Shown here one piece after another: positions 9,135 to 18,753 of a DNA stretch of 64,000 bases. Each line of letters begins with the position of its first letter. Within the stretch, counting starts at the first letter, position 1. A model generated the notes under the pieces. The model saw only the letters and a list, made by a program, of their open reading frames with translations, made no database searches and was not told where the DNA came from. A program made the position numbers and the translations under genes. This DNA is from Gammaproteobacteria bacterium (lineage in GTDB: Bacteria > Pseudomonadota > Gammaproteobacteria > SZUA-140): NCBI GenBank assembly GCA_021648525.1, contig JAKISP010000014.1:1-64000 (forward strand), in the 5' to 3' direction.

Positions 9135-10502
9135 CTAACCTTGATTACCAGGACTACAGACCTTTCCGTGACCACTCAGCTCTACATTCAAAGTCGCGAA
9201 GTTTGCAGACCCGCTAATCATAAAGTCACCAATGGCAGTTTTAAAATCACCTTCTCCACCCACAAACCTGGCTTTCGACATAATTTCAACAATCATTTTA
9301 TTTTCAGTTGGAATAAATTTACCTTCAATCAAACCATCTAAAATCTCACCATTATCGAAGTCAAACCGCAATGTCGCTAGAAACTTTAAAGAACCGTCAT
9401 CCTGAAGTTCAGGAGGTCTGACAAAAGTTATATTTGTATCTGCAGCTCTCACTTCGTGATCAATCATAACGTCAGCTTGACCAGTCGTTGGCGAGGATGG
9501 TGATGTCATAAATAACACTGATTTCTCTACATTAATTTCTTGACAGGCCCAATGATGAATATCAGAAACGCCGCCAGAGCCAGGTACAAGGCGATTACCT
9601 GTTAATGGAAAAAATAGTTGTCCATATGCACGCTCCCCAGGAAATGTCGGGTCAGTTGGGTGCAGCGGTGTTACTGGAACCAGTCCTCCAGATTCATGTG
9701 CAAAACTCACTGTTACCGCAATTGCCACCAATGGATGATCTGTTTCATCAGCCGACATTGGTGGACATCCCAGCATTTTAAAAGCATAGTCGCCATTGCC
9801 ATATTTGTCAGCCGTAAATGAAGCTGGTGCCCCGCCGAACACACCAGGAACAACAATAAATTCAGTAGCGGGCTGGGGTAGAAACCACTCTCTTAATGTG
9901 TAAATATGATTAGGAATTAGACCTGAAAACTTTGATTTAACTTTAGAATACTTACCGTTATAACAGGTGAATTCGAATTGACCACGCGCCCTGTACCAAT
10001 CGCCTAGTGTAATAGGGTAAGCAGGACTGACTAAACCAAAATCCATTTGCTGCAGATCAGCAAGTTCAGACAAGCTCGATTTATTGAAGCCACCAGCATC
10101 AATACGTATCGGTATATCACGTAGTGGTATGTTTGTTTTAGCAATATCCAGTACTTCAACTGGAAACCCCAATGTCGTCACCCACTCTGGATCCAGAAAC
10201 GTTGCAATCATAGTTGATGCAGGTAATTCCGTTGTGATTGGGATCACATCGCCACCGGGATTATATTGCCCTATTGTTCTAAAACTAAACGTGTCTATAC
10301 CTCCAGGGAGTTCAGCAATAGGCGATGTAAAATCCCTGTTCCAACCAATCGTTGATGACCCGATAACGACTCTTTTTTTAATCCCATTATCTGCATATGC
10401 AGTGACAACCAGGCCAGGTAATAACAACCCAATAATTGACAGCACTAACATTGATGATTGTTTTGTGTGGTTTTTTATATAAAACAATATTTTTATGTTC
10501 AT
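9135..10502 (-). CDS. Secreted two-domain protein of unrecognised family
   Basis: The 455-residue product has a signal peptide (LVLSIIGLLLPGLVVTAYA). The N-terminal part to about residue 330 shares landmarks with the next upstream gene (10568-11467) and with the gene at 62023: PLRDIP, a W-x-R-A-x-G-type segment before a Cys-bearing strand, GLIPNHIYTLREW, and GNGDYAFKMLGCP. The last about 110 residues (LRFDFDNGEILDGLI, GGEGDFKTAIGDF, LSGHGKVC) match the 171-residue protein at 11565-12080 and recall the small beta-barrel of allene-oxide-cyclase/dirigent-like proteins. It therefore looks like a fusion of its two neighbours. Start: ATG with AAAGGA 9 bases upstream. Function unknown; exported. Confidence 0.8.
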   Translation of the reverse strand: MNIKILFYIKNHTKQSSMLVLSIIGLLLPGLVVTAYADNGIKKRVVIGSSTIGWNRDFTSPIAELPGGIDTFSFRTIGQYNPGGDVIPITTELPASTMIATFLDPEWVTTLGFPVEVLDIAKTNIPLRDIPIRIDAGGFNKSSLSELADLQQMDFGLVSPAYPITLGDWYRARGQFEFTCYNGKYSKVKSKFSGLIPNHIYTLREWFLPQPATEFIVVPGVFGGAPASFTADKYGNGDYAFKMLGCPPMSADETDHPLVAIAVTVSFAHESGGLVPVTPLHPTDPTFPGERAYGQLFFPLTGNRLVPGSGGVSDIHHWACQEINVEKSVLFMTSPSSPTTGQADVMIDHEVRAADTNITFVRPPELQDDGSLKFLATLRFDFDNGEILDGLIEGKFIPTENKMIVEIMSKARFVGGEGDFKTAIGDFMISGSANFATLNVELSGHGKVCSPGNQG

Positions 10503-10567
10503 TTAATTCAATCCTTTAATTTAAATATCTAGTTTTAATCTAAAATAAAACTCATCACATATCTTTA

Positions 10568-11467
10568 TCAATTGGCTGAAACAGGAAAATGCAAATGAAC
10601 ATGTGCAGCATTGCCTGGGAATTTTCCGGTTTCAGGAAAAGTGGGAACAACTCCTCCAAACTGTTGATTCGAATGAAACATCACAAATATCGTACTCAAT
10701 GGAACTTCACCGTCCTGCAGGTCTAAAGGACAGAAATTTAATGCTCGTTTGAAAGTTGCCTTACCTGAATAGTTCGTTACCAGCATGTTAGGAAGGCCAC
10801 CCAATGGTCGAACAGGGCCAAAATCATTCATTGGAAAACCTGTAAATCCAGAGTCGAAAAATGCCCAAACTGAATAAAACCGATTAGGAATCAGATTTGA
10901 CATCGATAATTTAACCACAGGAACCTTGCCTTTTTTGCACTTGATAGTCATCTTCCCCTTAGCTTTCAACCAGTGTTTTAGATGAATTGGGAAAAAAGGG
11001 AAGGCCTGTCCAGGTTTAAACTGTGTATACGTTTCATTTTTAGTAATAGGAAGTATTTTCTGAAAATTCAAACCTGTCACATCAACATTGGAAGGAACAT
11101 CACGTAATGGAACATTTAAAGACAAAGGGTCAACCGTATATCGATAATCACCCTGAAATGAATCCAGAAAAGCATCATCAACATATGTAGCTAATAATGA
11201 AGACCTCTTTGTTTTGTGAGTAAGTCTATGAGGGAAGTCGCCGTCACGGTTAAAAACACCCAGTGTACTGTAACCAAAACCACCGAATGAACCCAGAGAC
11301 ATTAGAGGCTCACCTAATAATCTATTAAAACCCGTAGCAACCATACCTTTTGATTTAAACACATAAGAATCTGAGTCCTTAGCGATAGCACTTCCTGCAC
11401 CAGATACTGTCATCACGAGCATCACTAACGATATACTTAGTAATTTGTTGATACGATTCCTTGACAT
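10568..11467 (-). CDS. Secreted protein of unrecognised family (single domain)
   Basis: The chosen ATG at 11467 gives 299 residues and has AGGAG 7 bases upstream; the frame continues to 11515, but those codons precede the signal peptide (ISLVMLVMTVSGAGSAIA). The mature part carries landmarks shared with the genes at 9135 and 62023: VPLRDVP, HLKHWLKAKGKMTIKCKKG, LIPNRFYSVWAFF, PLGGLPNMLVTNYSGKATFKR and a final HVHLHFPV. No known domain is recognised. It is probably a beta-rich periplasmic or surface protein. It is cotranscribed with the 171-residue gene upstream and the 455-residue gene downstream. Confidence 0.8.
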   Translation of the reverse strand: MSRNRINKLLSISLVMLVMTVSGAGSAIAKDSDSYVFKSKGMVATGFNRLLGEPLMSLGSFGGFGYSTLGVFNRDGDFPHRLTHKTKRSSLLATYVDDAFLDSFQGDYRYTVDPLSLNVPLRDVPSNVDVTGLNFQKILPITKNETYTQFKPGQAFPFFPIHLKHWLKAKGKMTIKCKKGKVPVVKLSMSNLIPNRFYSVWAFFDSGFTGFPMNDFGPVRPLGGLPNMLVTNYSGKATFKRALNFCPLDLQDGEVPLSTIFVMFHSNQQFGGVVPTFPETGKFPGNAAHVHLHFPVSAN

Positions 11468-11564
11468 CTTATTCTCCTGTTTACTTGATTTTTCCTGATT
11501 ACTACGCCATAGCAAATATATTAAATATCGGGTTTACTTCTGATTTAAACTAGATAATGACTGT

Positions 11565-12080
11565 TTAAACATTACAAACCTCACCTATCCCAGCCATATG
11601 AATCGAAAACTCAGAAAAATTTAACGTACCTTTCCCATCAAAACGACCATATGCATTTTCATAACGGCCAAAGCCACCTGTATAATTGATTTTTGCATTG
11701 TTATCAAACACCCCTGGACGATCAGTTTGTGTTAGCACACCCCTGGAAAATGCCAGTAATATATCCCCTCCCCCAAAATCATATTGAAGTAATACTAGGA
11801 TATTGGCAGTACCATCAAGTTGTGGTTCAGGAGGCGCTATTAACTCAACTGTTGCGGTTGCCAGCATTGGCTCGCCACCAATAATAAAATGCGCAGGCCC
11901 TGAGGCTGGACCAATAGGAGGGATCATCGCTAATGCTGCATGTAGCAACTCCACCTTGCTGCACTTAACTTTGAATTTTTTACTAGAATGATGATGAGGA
12001 TTACCGGCTACGGACACTGAAGAAAAAGAAATCAGGATCATAGTTATTACTAATGGGATTAATTTTTTAAACTTAATCAA
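11565..12080 (-). CDS. Small secreted beta-barrel-like protein
   Basis: A 171-residue protein that begins at TTG, with AAAAGGA 8 bases upstream; no in-frame ATG fits better. A signal peptide (LIPLVITMILISFSSVSVAG) precedes a His-rich start (NPHHHSSKK). The core (ILVLLQYDFGGGDILLAF, INYTGGFGRYENAYGRFDG, LNFSEFSIHMAGIGEVC) has the alternating strands and GGxGxYxxAxG motif seen in allene-oxide-cyclase/dirigent-like barrels. It matches the C-terminal domain of the 455-residue protein. Two Cys could pair. Function unknown. Confidence 0.75.
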   Translation of the reverse strand: MIKFKKLIPLVITMILISFSSVSVAGNPHHHSSKKFKVKCSKVELLHAALAMIPPIGPASGPAHFIIGGEPMLATATVELIAPPEPQLDGTANILVLLQYDFGGGDILLAFSRGVLTQTDRPGVFDNNAKINYTGGFGRYENAYGRFDGKGTLNFSEFSIHMAGIGEVCNV

Positions 12081-12117
12081 TTTAAATATCCTTTTATTAT
12101 TTAATTAATTTGTAGCT

Positions 12118-14205
12118 CTATCGCGGGTTCTCTTTCAGATACGATTTTATGGCACTTATTAAGTACCTGTATTTTTCCTTATGACTTAGATAACCAGCCT
12201 TATGAAACTTCAAAAGCGAATGTGATACACACTTAAAATAATTATTTATTTTAATATTTTTATCTGTATAGCTACATGGTATTTCCGGAAAATTAATTCT
12301 TTCACCGGCATGTACGTTGTAAAGCCTGTTACGAACACCACCAGGCCACAAGACTTCCAGCGTGCTGCTTTCACTCTCTCCAAGCCCAAAAATCCATTCC
12401 AGACTATCTTGCGAAGCATAGCTTGATCCAGCAATTACAGGCCACATGACAGGATTCCCATTTTTTGGTGTGTTAGTCACAACAGCGCCAATTCCGTCGC
12501 GGTTAACTCTTGATTTTTTTAATAGACCAGCACCACCCAGAAGAGTCACTTTTATCCAGTTGTTATGATTTTTTGCATGACTAATTTCTACTGATAAAGT
12601 TCCATCAAGTGTCTCTAGACCTGACCATAAAAAACCTTTTGACAAGTCTGTTACATCAACAGGCATAAAAGTCGGCCAGAATTTTGCCGCATCATCAAAG
12701 GGGGATCCAATTAAATATGGCGGTGGCACTAGTGGCGCTAACGGGTAACTAGCAGGCCAATCTTCTGCTGAAACAGTAACGATATCCATGGAACCATCGT
12801 CATTAAGGTCACCCACAGCCATACCCTGAACATTACGGCGGAGGTGGTCTGTCGATGTTGATAGCGCAATTTCATCGCGACTAAAATTGGCGGCACCATC
12901 GTTATTTAATATCACACCAGGGTTTGATGCCTCAACAAAGATACCCATATTAACTCCACCATGATAGATAATGTCGCTATCACCATCATTATCATAATCC
13001 ATCACTGACGTACCCCAACCAAAAGGGGTGTCTATCATTTCACCAGCTCCAGGAAAGATAAACCGTCCATCTCCTTGCCCTAAAAACCAGCCGCTTGTCC
13101 AATCTCCAGTTTCATTTGGAAAATCAAGTACGGACTGTAAAAAGGATGTAATATAAAACCCTGAGTTAGTAGCGAATATATCCATGTAACCATCGCTATT
13201 AAAGTCACCAAATGACAGCCCCATCCAGGCACCATATCGATTAGTACCCACTTTCTCAGTCACATTAGTGAATTTTCCTGATCCATTATTTTCATAGATA
13301 CGAATATAACCATCATCACGCCCACCATGAATTTCGGGTGATTTTGCACCCTGGTCATCAGCTGTAATCAGATCAAGATCACCATCTAGGTCATAATCCA
13401 CCAATGCAATCCCCCAGGTTATAAATTTGTCATCAACTAAACCAGCATATAAACTCTCATCTTTAAAATGATTATCACCTTTGTTAATAAGTATCTGATT
13501 GGCTTCCAGTAAAAAATCATTATTAAATGTAACTAAAGGTAAACGATGAAACCAGTTATCGAAAGTATTCCCGATTGCGATATCCAACAACCCATCGGCG
13601 TTAACATCACCCATTGAGCACCCTGCTGGATGACGGATATCATCTGAATTAAATACCTTATGGCTAATATTGATAAAATTACCATCACCTGAATTTTCGA
13701 AAAGCATGTTTTGTGTACCATTGTTACCAAGCACTAATAAATCACGATCGCCATCGTTATCGATATCGCCAACGCAGGCACCAGTACTATCTTGCTCAAT
13801 AGCAGAGACAGAAGCCTGTAATGCGACATCAATAAATGTTAATTCACCCGTTTGCCTGTATTGGTTTTGATATAGACTATTTGAAACGCCCAGACTATTT
13901 GTTGCATAAATATCAAGGTCGCCATCGCCATCGTAATCAAATATAGCAACACCAGGCGAGCCATGCGGCTTGACTGGTGCACGTGACCGGCTCTCCGCAT
14001 CAGCTGAGTTAATAAAACCAATCTGCTTTATTGCATCAAGAACCACATTGTTTGGTGAAACTGCGCGACGGAATTCAATACCAGTCTCGTCATCAATAGA
14101 GATATTTTCGTATGTGACGCTATTCGAAGCAATTAAATTAGTGTCTGGTAGAGCACACACACTAAATCCTATAACGTAAAAATAAGTTCTCATCATTTTT
14201 TTCAC
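12118..14205 (-). CDS. Secreted FG-GAP/ASPIC-UnbV protein (paralogue 2)
   Basis: A 695-residue protein built like paralogue 1: signal peptide, repeats with acidic loops (DYDGDGDLDIYAT, DIDNDGDRDLLVL, DVNADGLLDIAIG, DYDLDGDLDLIT, DFNSDGYMDIFAT, DYDNDGDSDII, DLNDDGSMDIV), then the ASPIC/UnbV domain at about 567-650 (NRDGIGAVV, AGSSYASQDSLEWIFGLG) and the EIPCSYTD-plus-Cys tail ending in a basic helix. The frame starts at GTG 14205 with AAGGA very close; an ATG at 14196 is an alternative and gives a cleaner signal peptide. The family is expected to be exported and Ca-binding. Confidence 0.85.
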   Translation of the reverse strand: MKKMMRTYFYVIGFSVCALPDTNLIASNSVTYENISIDDETGIEFRRAVSPNNVVLDAIKQIGFINSADAESRSRAPVKPHGSPGVAIFDYDGDGDLDIYATNSLGVSNSLYQNQYRQTGELTFIDVALQASVSAIEQDSTGACVGDIDNDGDRDLLVLGNNGTQNMLFENSGDGNFINISHKVFNSDDIRHPAGCSMGDVNADGLLDIAIGNTFDNWFHRLPLVTFNNDFLLEANQILINKGDNHFKDESLYAGLVDDKFITWGIALVDYDLDGDLDLITADDQGAKSPEIHGGRDDGYIRIYENNGSGKFTNVTEKVGTNRYGAWMGLSFGDFNSDGYMDIFATNSGFYITSFLQSVLDFPNETGDWTSGWFLGQGDGRFIFPGAGEMIDTPFGWGTSVMDYDNDGDSDIIYHGGVNMGIFVEASNPGVILNNDGAANFSRDEIALSTSTDHLRRNVQGMAVGDLNDDGSMDIVTVSAEDWPASYPLAPLVPPPYLIGSPFDDAAKFWPTFMPVDVTDLSKGFLWSGLETLDGTLSVEISHAKNHNNWIKVTLLGGAGLLKKSRVNRDGIGAVVTNTPKNGNPVMWPVIAGSSYASQDSLEWIFGLGESESSTLEVLWPGGVRNRLYNVHAGERINFPEIPCSYTDKNIKINNYFKCVSHSLLKFHKAGYLSHKEKYRYLISAIKSYLKENPR

Positions 14206-14414
14206 TTATCCTTAAGTGAGAATGTCTTAGTACTTGTTAAGCAGCGAACCATCCATGGCTCAGGCTCATTCCTTTTCTTCAGGCTAACTTTAGCACTTCG
14301 AAATCGTCACATTTAGTCGAATTAGCTTTATCTCATTAGTAGCAAAAAATCAATTCACTATTGTTTACATTAATAATTGATTCGCTATGCTACGGCCATT
14401 CATTTCTGTGGACT

Positions 14415-16508
14415 TTAGTGAGTCTTTTTATAAGCACGTACAGCGCTTTTTATAAGTCGATGAGCAAACTTCCGACTTATACTTCCTTTATCATGCAGCT
14501 CATGTACTGAGTCAACCACACAATGGAGATATGTTCGAAAACCGGTAGACTTATCATCGTAACTGCAAGGAATTTCCGGGATAGTAATATGCTCGCCAGC
14601 ATGAACATTGTATAGACGATTGCGTATTCCACCAGGCCAGAGCACCTCTAAACTGCCTTTATGCTTATGTCCCAGGCCAAATATCCATTCATTACTATCC
14701 TGCGAAGCATAACTTGACCCAGCAACCACTGGCCATAGTACTGACTTACCTTTTTTCGGTGTAAATTGAACAACTGCACCAATACCATTTCGATTAACTT
14801 TTGCACCATCTACTAAGCCAATAGAGCCTTTTACTTTAACCTTTACCCAGTTATTATTATTTACCGTTTCACTGATCTCAACAGATAATGAGCCATCATG
14901 AGGTTCTATTCCATTCCAGATAAAGCCTTTAGTCAGGTCGCCAGGGTCTACTTGAGAAAAGGTAGGCCATATAAATGAATCCGAATCAAATGGACTATTT
15001 AGTGGCACAACAGGATAAGGAACCATCGGTGCACTTTCAGGCCAGTCTTGATTAGAAACAGAAACAAAATCAACAAAGCCATTATTATCGAGATCACCAA
15101 CAGCAACTCCACGTACATTACGTCTGGCATGATTTGTTGAATTGCTGAGCGCAATGCTATCCCTGCTAAAATTCCCATTACCATCATTATTTAGCAAAGC
15201 ACCACTATTGGATGCATCCATGTAAATTCCGACATCCAGACCACCATGATATATAATGTCAGTATCACCATCATTATCATAATCTGGCATAGAAGCCCCC
15301 CAGCCAAATGGACCAGCGACTAATTCACCGGATGTTTGTCTGGTAAAGCCGCCGTCCTTATCACCTAAAAACCAGCTTGAGTGCCACTCACCAATTACAG
15401 GTGCGAAATTAAACATTGGCGCTGTAAAAACAGAAGCGTAATCACCGATATTGCTAGCGAATAAGTCAAGATGGCCGTCACCATTTAGATCACCGAATGA
15501 CAAGCCCATCCAGGCACCAAATTGATTCATCCCTAGCTCATCTGTAATATCAGAGAATATTCCTGTGCCATCATTATTATATATACGAATATAACCTTTA
15601 TCCTGGCCACCATATTTAGCAGGTGCTCTAGGCCCCTGGTCATTCGCCACAATTAAGTCTGAATCACCATCCTGATCATAATCAATGAAACTAATTGCCC
15701 ATGTAACTCTTGCAATATTCTGTATTCCGGATTCTTCACTAACATCATCAAAATAATTATTGCCAGTATTTCTAAATATCTCGTTATGTTCCATTAAAAA
15801 ATCATGCTCAAATGACATTATTGGCAGGCGATTTTCTAAAGGGAAACTATTAGCGATTGCCAGATCAATCAGCCCATCATTATCTATATCTCCCATAGAA
15901 CAGGATGACGCGTGTAATGTCCCTCCACCAATATTACTACTATGTGAAATATCTACAAATGTACCATCACCATTATTTTCGAATAAGAGATTCCCTGATC
16001 CAGCCCCGAGTACCAATAGATCACTGTCACCATCATTATCAATATCACCATAACAAACACCACTACTATCCTGTGGTGTAGCACTAACACCAGCCTCACC
16101 AGATTTGTCTATGAAAGTCAATTTTCCAGTTTCATTTAACTGGTTTGAATATAGACTATTTGGAGTATCTGGGCCGTTAGTAACATAAATATCCATATCG
16201 CCATCCTCGTCATAATCAAAGATAGCAATACCTGGAGCACCTCGTGAATTGGCAGGAATATTAACTCCATTTTCCATAAATAGAATCCCGCCTTGCTTGA
16301 TTTTATCATAACTAACATCTGTAGCAGATTCTGTACGGCGGTATGTAATTCCAGAATCAATATCAGTTGCAATATCCTTAAACACGATTTGACCACCATT
16401 TAAATGGCCTTTCAAATCGGCATTTGATGAATTAAACCCTAAAAAGAACACTGAAAGCCCAATAATAGAAGCTTTAGCTAAGTCAGGAATTTTTTTAGTA
16501 GGTAGCAT
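14415..16508 (-). CDS. Secreted FG-GAP/ASPIC-UnbV protein (paralogue 3)
   Basis: A 697-residue paralogue with a signal peptide (ASIIGLSVFFLGFNSSNA), seven or so acidic FG-GAP-type loops beginning with DYDEDGDMDIYVTN, the conserved SRGAPGIAIFDYD segment, and an ASPIC/UnbV domain (NRNGIGAVVQF, GSSYASQDSNEWIFGLG, VLWPGGIRN). The tail has EIPCSYDD, a second Cys about 15 residues on, and ends in SAVRAYKKTH. Its start is ATG with a weak AGAGAC. About 210 bases separate it from paralogue 2, enough for an internal promoter, though none was identified. Confidence 0.86.
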   Translation of the reverse strand: MLPTKKIPDLAKASIIGLSVFFLGFNSSNADLKGHLNGGQIVFKDIATDIDSGITYRRTESATDVSYDKIKQGGILFMENGVNIPANSRGAPGIAIFDYDEDGDMDIYVTNGPDTPNSLYSNQLNETGKLTFIDKSGEAGVSATPQDSSGVCYGDIDNDGDSDLLVLGAGSGNLLFENNGDGTFVDISHSSNIGGGTLHASSCSMGDIDNDGLIDLAIANSFPLENRLPIMSFEHDFLMEHNEIFRNTGNNYFDDVSEESGIQNIARVTWAISFIDYDQDGDSDLIVANDQGPRAPAKYGGQDKGYIRIYNNDGTGIFSDITDELGMNQFGAWMGLSFGDLNGDGHLDLFASNIGDYASVFTAPMFNFAPVIGEWHSSWFLGDKDGGFTRQTSGELVAGPFGWGASMPDYDNDGDTDIIYHGGLDVGIYMDASNSGALLNNDGNGNFSRDSIALSNSTNHARRNVRGVAVGDLDNNGFVDFVSVSNQDWPESAPMVPYPVVPLNSPFDSDSFIWPTFSQVDPGDLTKGFIWNGIEPHDGSLSVEISETVNNNNWVKVKVKGSIGLVDGAKVNRNGIGAVVQFTPKKGKSVLWPVVAGSSYASQDSNEWIFGLGHKHKGSLEVLWPGGIRNRLYNVHAGEHITIPEIPCSYDDKSTGFRTYLHCVVDSVHELHDKGSISRKFAHRLIKSAVRAYKKTH

Positions 16509-16597
16509 TTTGAGTCTCTTTATTAAATTTTAGATATAAAATACCTCCCGAGAATTACCTCGGGTTGGTATACCCATTAATAAAACTACTAGATGTG

Positions 16598-18679
16598 TTA
16601 TTTCTTATGCTTGTGTTCGTTGATATACGCTTTCATTGCGCTACGATGAAATTGATGAGCCTGTTTTCTGTCGATTACATCATTTTTGTATAAAGTATAA
16701 AGCGACTTCTTAACACACTTTTTGTATTGATGATGAGATATTGCGGCATCATCAAAGCTACAGGGAATTTCAGGGAATAGAACTTCCTGAAATTTTTTCA
16801 CGCCATAAAGACGATTACGAATTCCACCAGACCATATAACTTCAATGTAACCTTTTTTACTAGTACCTAACCCAAAATTTCGAGTCAGTGCATGTTGTGA
16901 TGAGTAACTAGCACCACCCAGTACAGGTTCCATTACAGTATTTCCATGATGGGGTGTGAATTTAACAACAGCACCAATACCATCCCGATTTGATTTGCTG
17001 CCCTTTACCATTCCTACGGTACCCATTAGAGTCACTTTTACCCAGCCATGTTTGTTTTCCGCATTGTTAATTTCAATTGCTAACGAACCATTATCAGTAT
17101 CAACCTCGTTCCAGGTAAATCCTTCCATTGGATTAAGAGGATTGTTCGGCCGGAATACAGGCCAGATATAGAGTTCATTATCAAATGGACTCCCGAGTAA
17201 GTCTGCAGTCGCTAACAAAGGTGCCAGGGGCTTATTTTCATCCCAGTTCTGGTTAGATACAGACACAATATCTGTAAAACCATCGTGATTAAGATCAGCT
17301 AGAGCGAGACCGTGAACTGTACGACGCGAATGGTTGGTCGAATTTTTCAGTGCTACACTATCACGAGTAAAATTTGCATGGCCATCATTTTTAAGTATTG
17401 AACCAGGATTTGAAGCATCTACAAAAGTACCCATGTCAATACCACCGTAAAAGATGATGTCTGTATCTCCATCATTATCATAATCAGCCGCACCATTGCC
17501 CCAGCCAAAAGAAGTTGCCTTTAACTCCCCGACACCAGGCTTACTAAAAACACCTGATTCGCTACCAAGAAACCACGTAGATTGCCAATCATCAGCTAAT
17601 ACTGGAAATTGAACTACCTTTGACAGGTTTTTAGCTAAATTATCACCTAGATTTGAACCAAAAATATCCATATAACCATCACTGTTGAAATCAGCAAATG
17701 CTAACCCCATCCAGGCACCTGCAAAATCAGTGTTAGCATATTCAGTTACATCAGAAAAATAGCCTTCACCGTTATTATTATAGATCCTGATATACCCTCT
17801 ATCATAGCCACCACGCTCAAACTTTGGTTTACCCCCCTGATCATCTGCTGTGACTAAATCAACATCGCCATCTAAATCATAATCCACTAACGCGATAGCC
17901 CAGCTAATACCAGCAAAATTTGTAATGCCAGATTCGTCGCTCACATCTTCAAAATGATTATGACCCCTATTAATTAACATCTGATTATGTTGATGACGAT
18001 ATTCAAAACCGAATAAATTAATCGGCATAAAATCACCCCAGTCATCATAAGTATTAGAGATAGCAATATCTAATAGTCCATCATTATTAATGTCACCCAT
18101 CGAACATGTGGTGGAAAACATATCACTGCCTGAAATGTGATGCTGGGTAATATCTTTGAATTTACCATTACCTGTATTTTCAAATAAATGATTGGCAACA
18201 CCCGCTCCTAAAACCATTAAATCATGATCACCATCGTTGTCGATATCACCAAAACAAACGCCAGTCGTATCATACTCAGTTAGCATTACCCCAGCCTCAT
18301 TTGAGATATCATTGAAGGTTAATTTACCCGTTTCTTTAAACTGACTAGAATATAAGCTATTTGCCATCCCTGGACCATTAGTGACATAAATGTCTAAATC
18401 ACCATCATTATCGTAGTCAAATACTGCGACACCCGGTGCTCCATGAGGCTTCAATGGAATGTTGACCGTGTCTTCAGGAAAATTAAAGCCAACTTCTTTC
18501 ATTATATCCAGGACAGCACTCTGTGATGATTGTACACGCTGATAATTAATACCAGACTGATCTTTTACTACCACATCACTAAATGTAATCGCGTTATTTG
18601 CATAGATGCTACTAGTACCTAGTACCAGGCTAATACTTAGTGTTATTGGCACATACTTTCCTGACGATGACATAGTCAT
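16598..18679 (-). CDS. Secreted FG-GAP/ASPIC-UnbV protein (paralogue 4)
   Basis: A 693-residue paralogue lying next to the thioesterase gene. It begins at ATG with AAGGGAG just upstream and has a signal peptide (ITLSISLVLGTSSIYA). Repeat loops include DYDNDGDLDIYVTNGPG, DIDNDGDHDLMVLG and DYDLDGDVDLVT. The ASPIC/UnbV domain reads NRDGIGAVVKF, GGASYSSQHALTRNFGLG, VIWSGGIRNRLYG. The tail keeps the EIPCSFDD...CV pair and a basic C-terminus (NEHKHKK). In the known enediyne cassette one UnbV gene accompanies PKSE and TEBC, and this copy has that position. Confidence 0.86.
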   Translation of the reverse strand: MTMSSSGKYVPITLSISLVLGTSSIYANNAITFSDVVVKDQSGINYQRVQSSQSAVLDIMKEVGFNFPEDTVNIPLKPHGAPGVAVFDYDNDGDLDIYVTNGPGMANSLYSSQFKETGKLTFNDISNEAGVMLTEYDTTGVCFGDIDNDGDHDLMVLGAGVANHLFENTGNGKFKDITQHHISGSDMFSTTCSMGDINNDGLLDIAISNTYDDWGDFMPINLFGFEYRHQHNQMLINRGHNHFEDVSDESGITNFAGISWAIALVDYDLDGDVDLVTADDQGGKPKFERGGYDRGYIRIYNNNGEGYFSDVTEYANTDFAGAWMGLAFADFNSDGYMDIFGSNLGDNLAKNLSKVVQFPVLADDWQSTWFLGSESGVFSKPGVGELKATSFGWGNGAADYDNDGDTDIIFYGGIDMGTFVDASNPGSILKNDGHANFTRDSVALKNSTNHSRRTVHGLALADLNHDGFTDIVSVSNQNWDENKPLAPLLATADLLGSPFDNELYIWPVFRPNNPLNPMEGFTWNEVDTDNGSLAIEINNAENKHGWVKVTLMGTVGMVKGSKSNRDGIGAVVKFTPHHGNTVMEPVLGGASYSSQHALTRNFGLGTSKKGYIEVIWSGGIRNRLYGVKKFQEVLFPEIPCSFDDAAISHHQYKKCVKKSLYTLYKNDVIDRKQAHQFHRSAMKAYINEHKHKK

Positions 18680-18753
18680 AAACTCCCTTTTAGTTGGACT
18701 AATGAAAATACTATCTGTTTAAATTAACAATTTTCTTCGGTAAAAATACAACT

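Noticed and set aside
6852-18679. DNA tandem repeats or CRISPR-like arrays
   Set aside because: Recurring AT-rich words are codons of the FG-GAP Asp/Gly loops in the four UnbV genes; spacing is not that of a CRISPR array.
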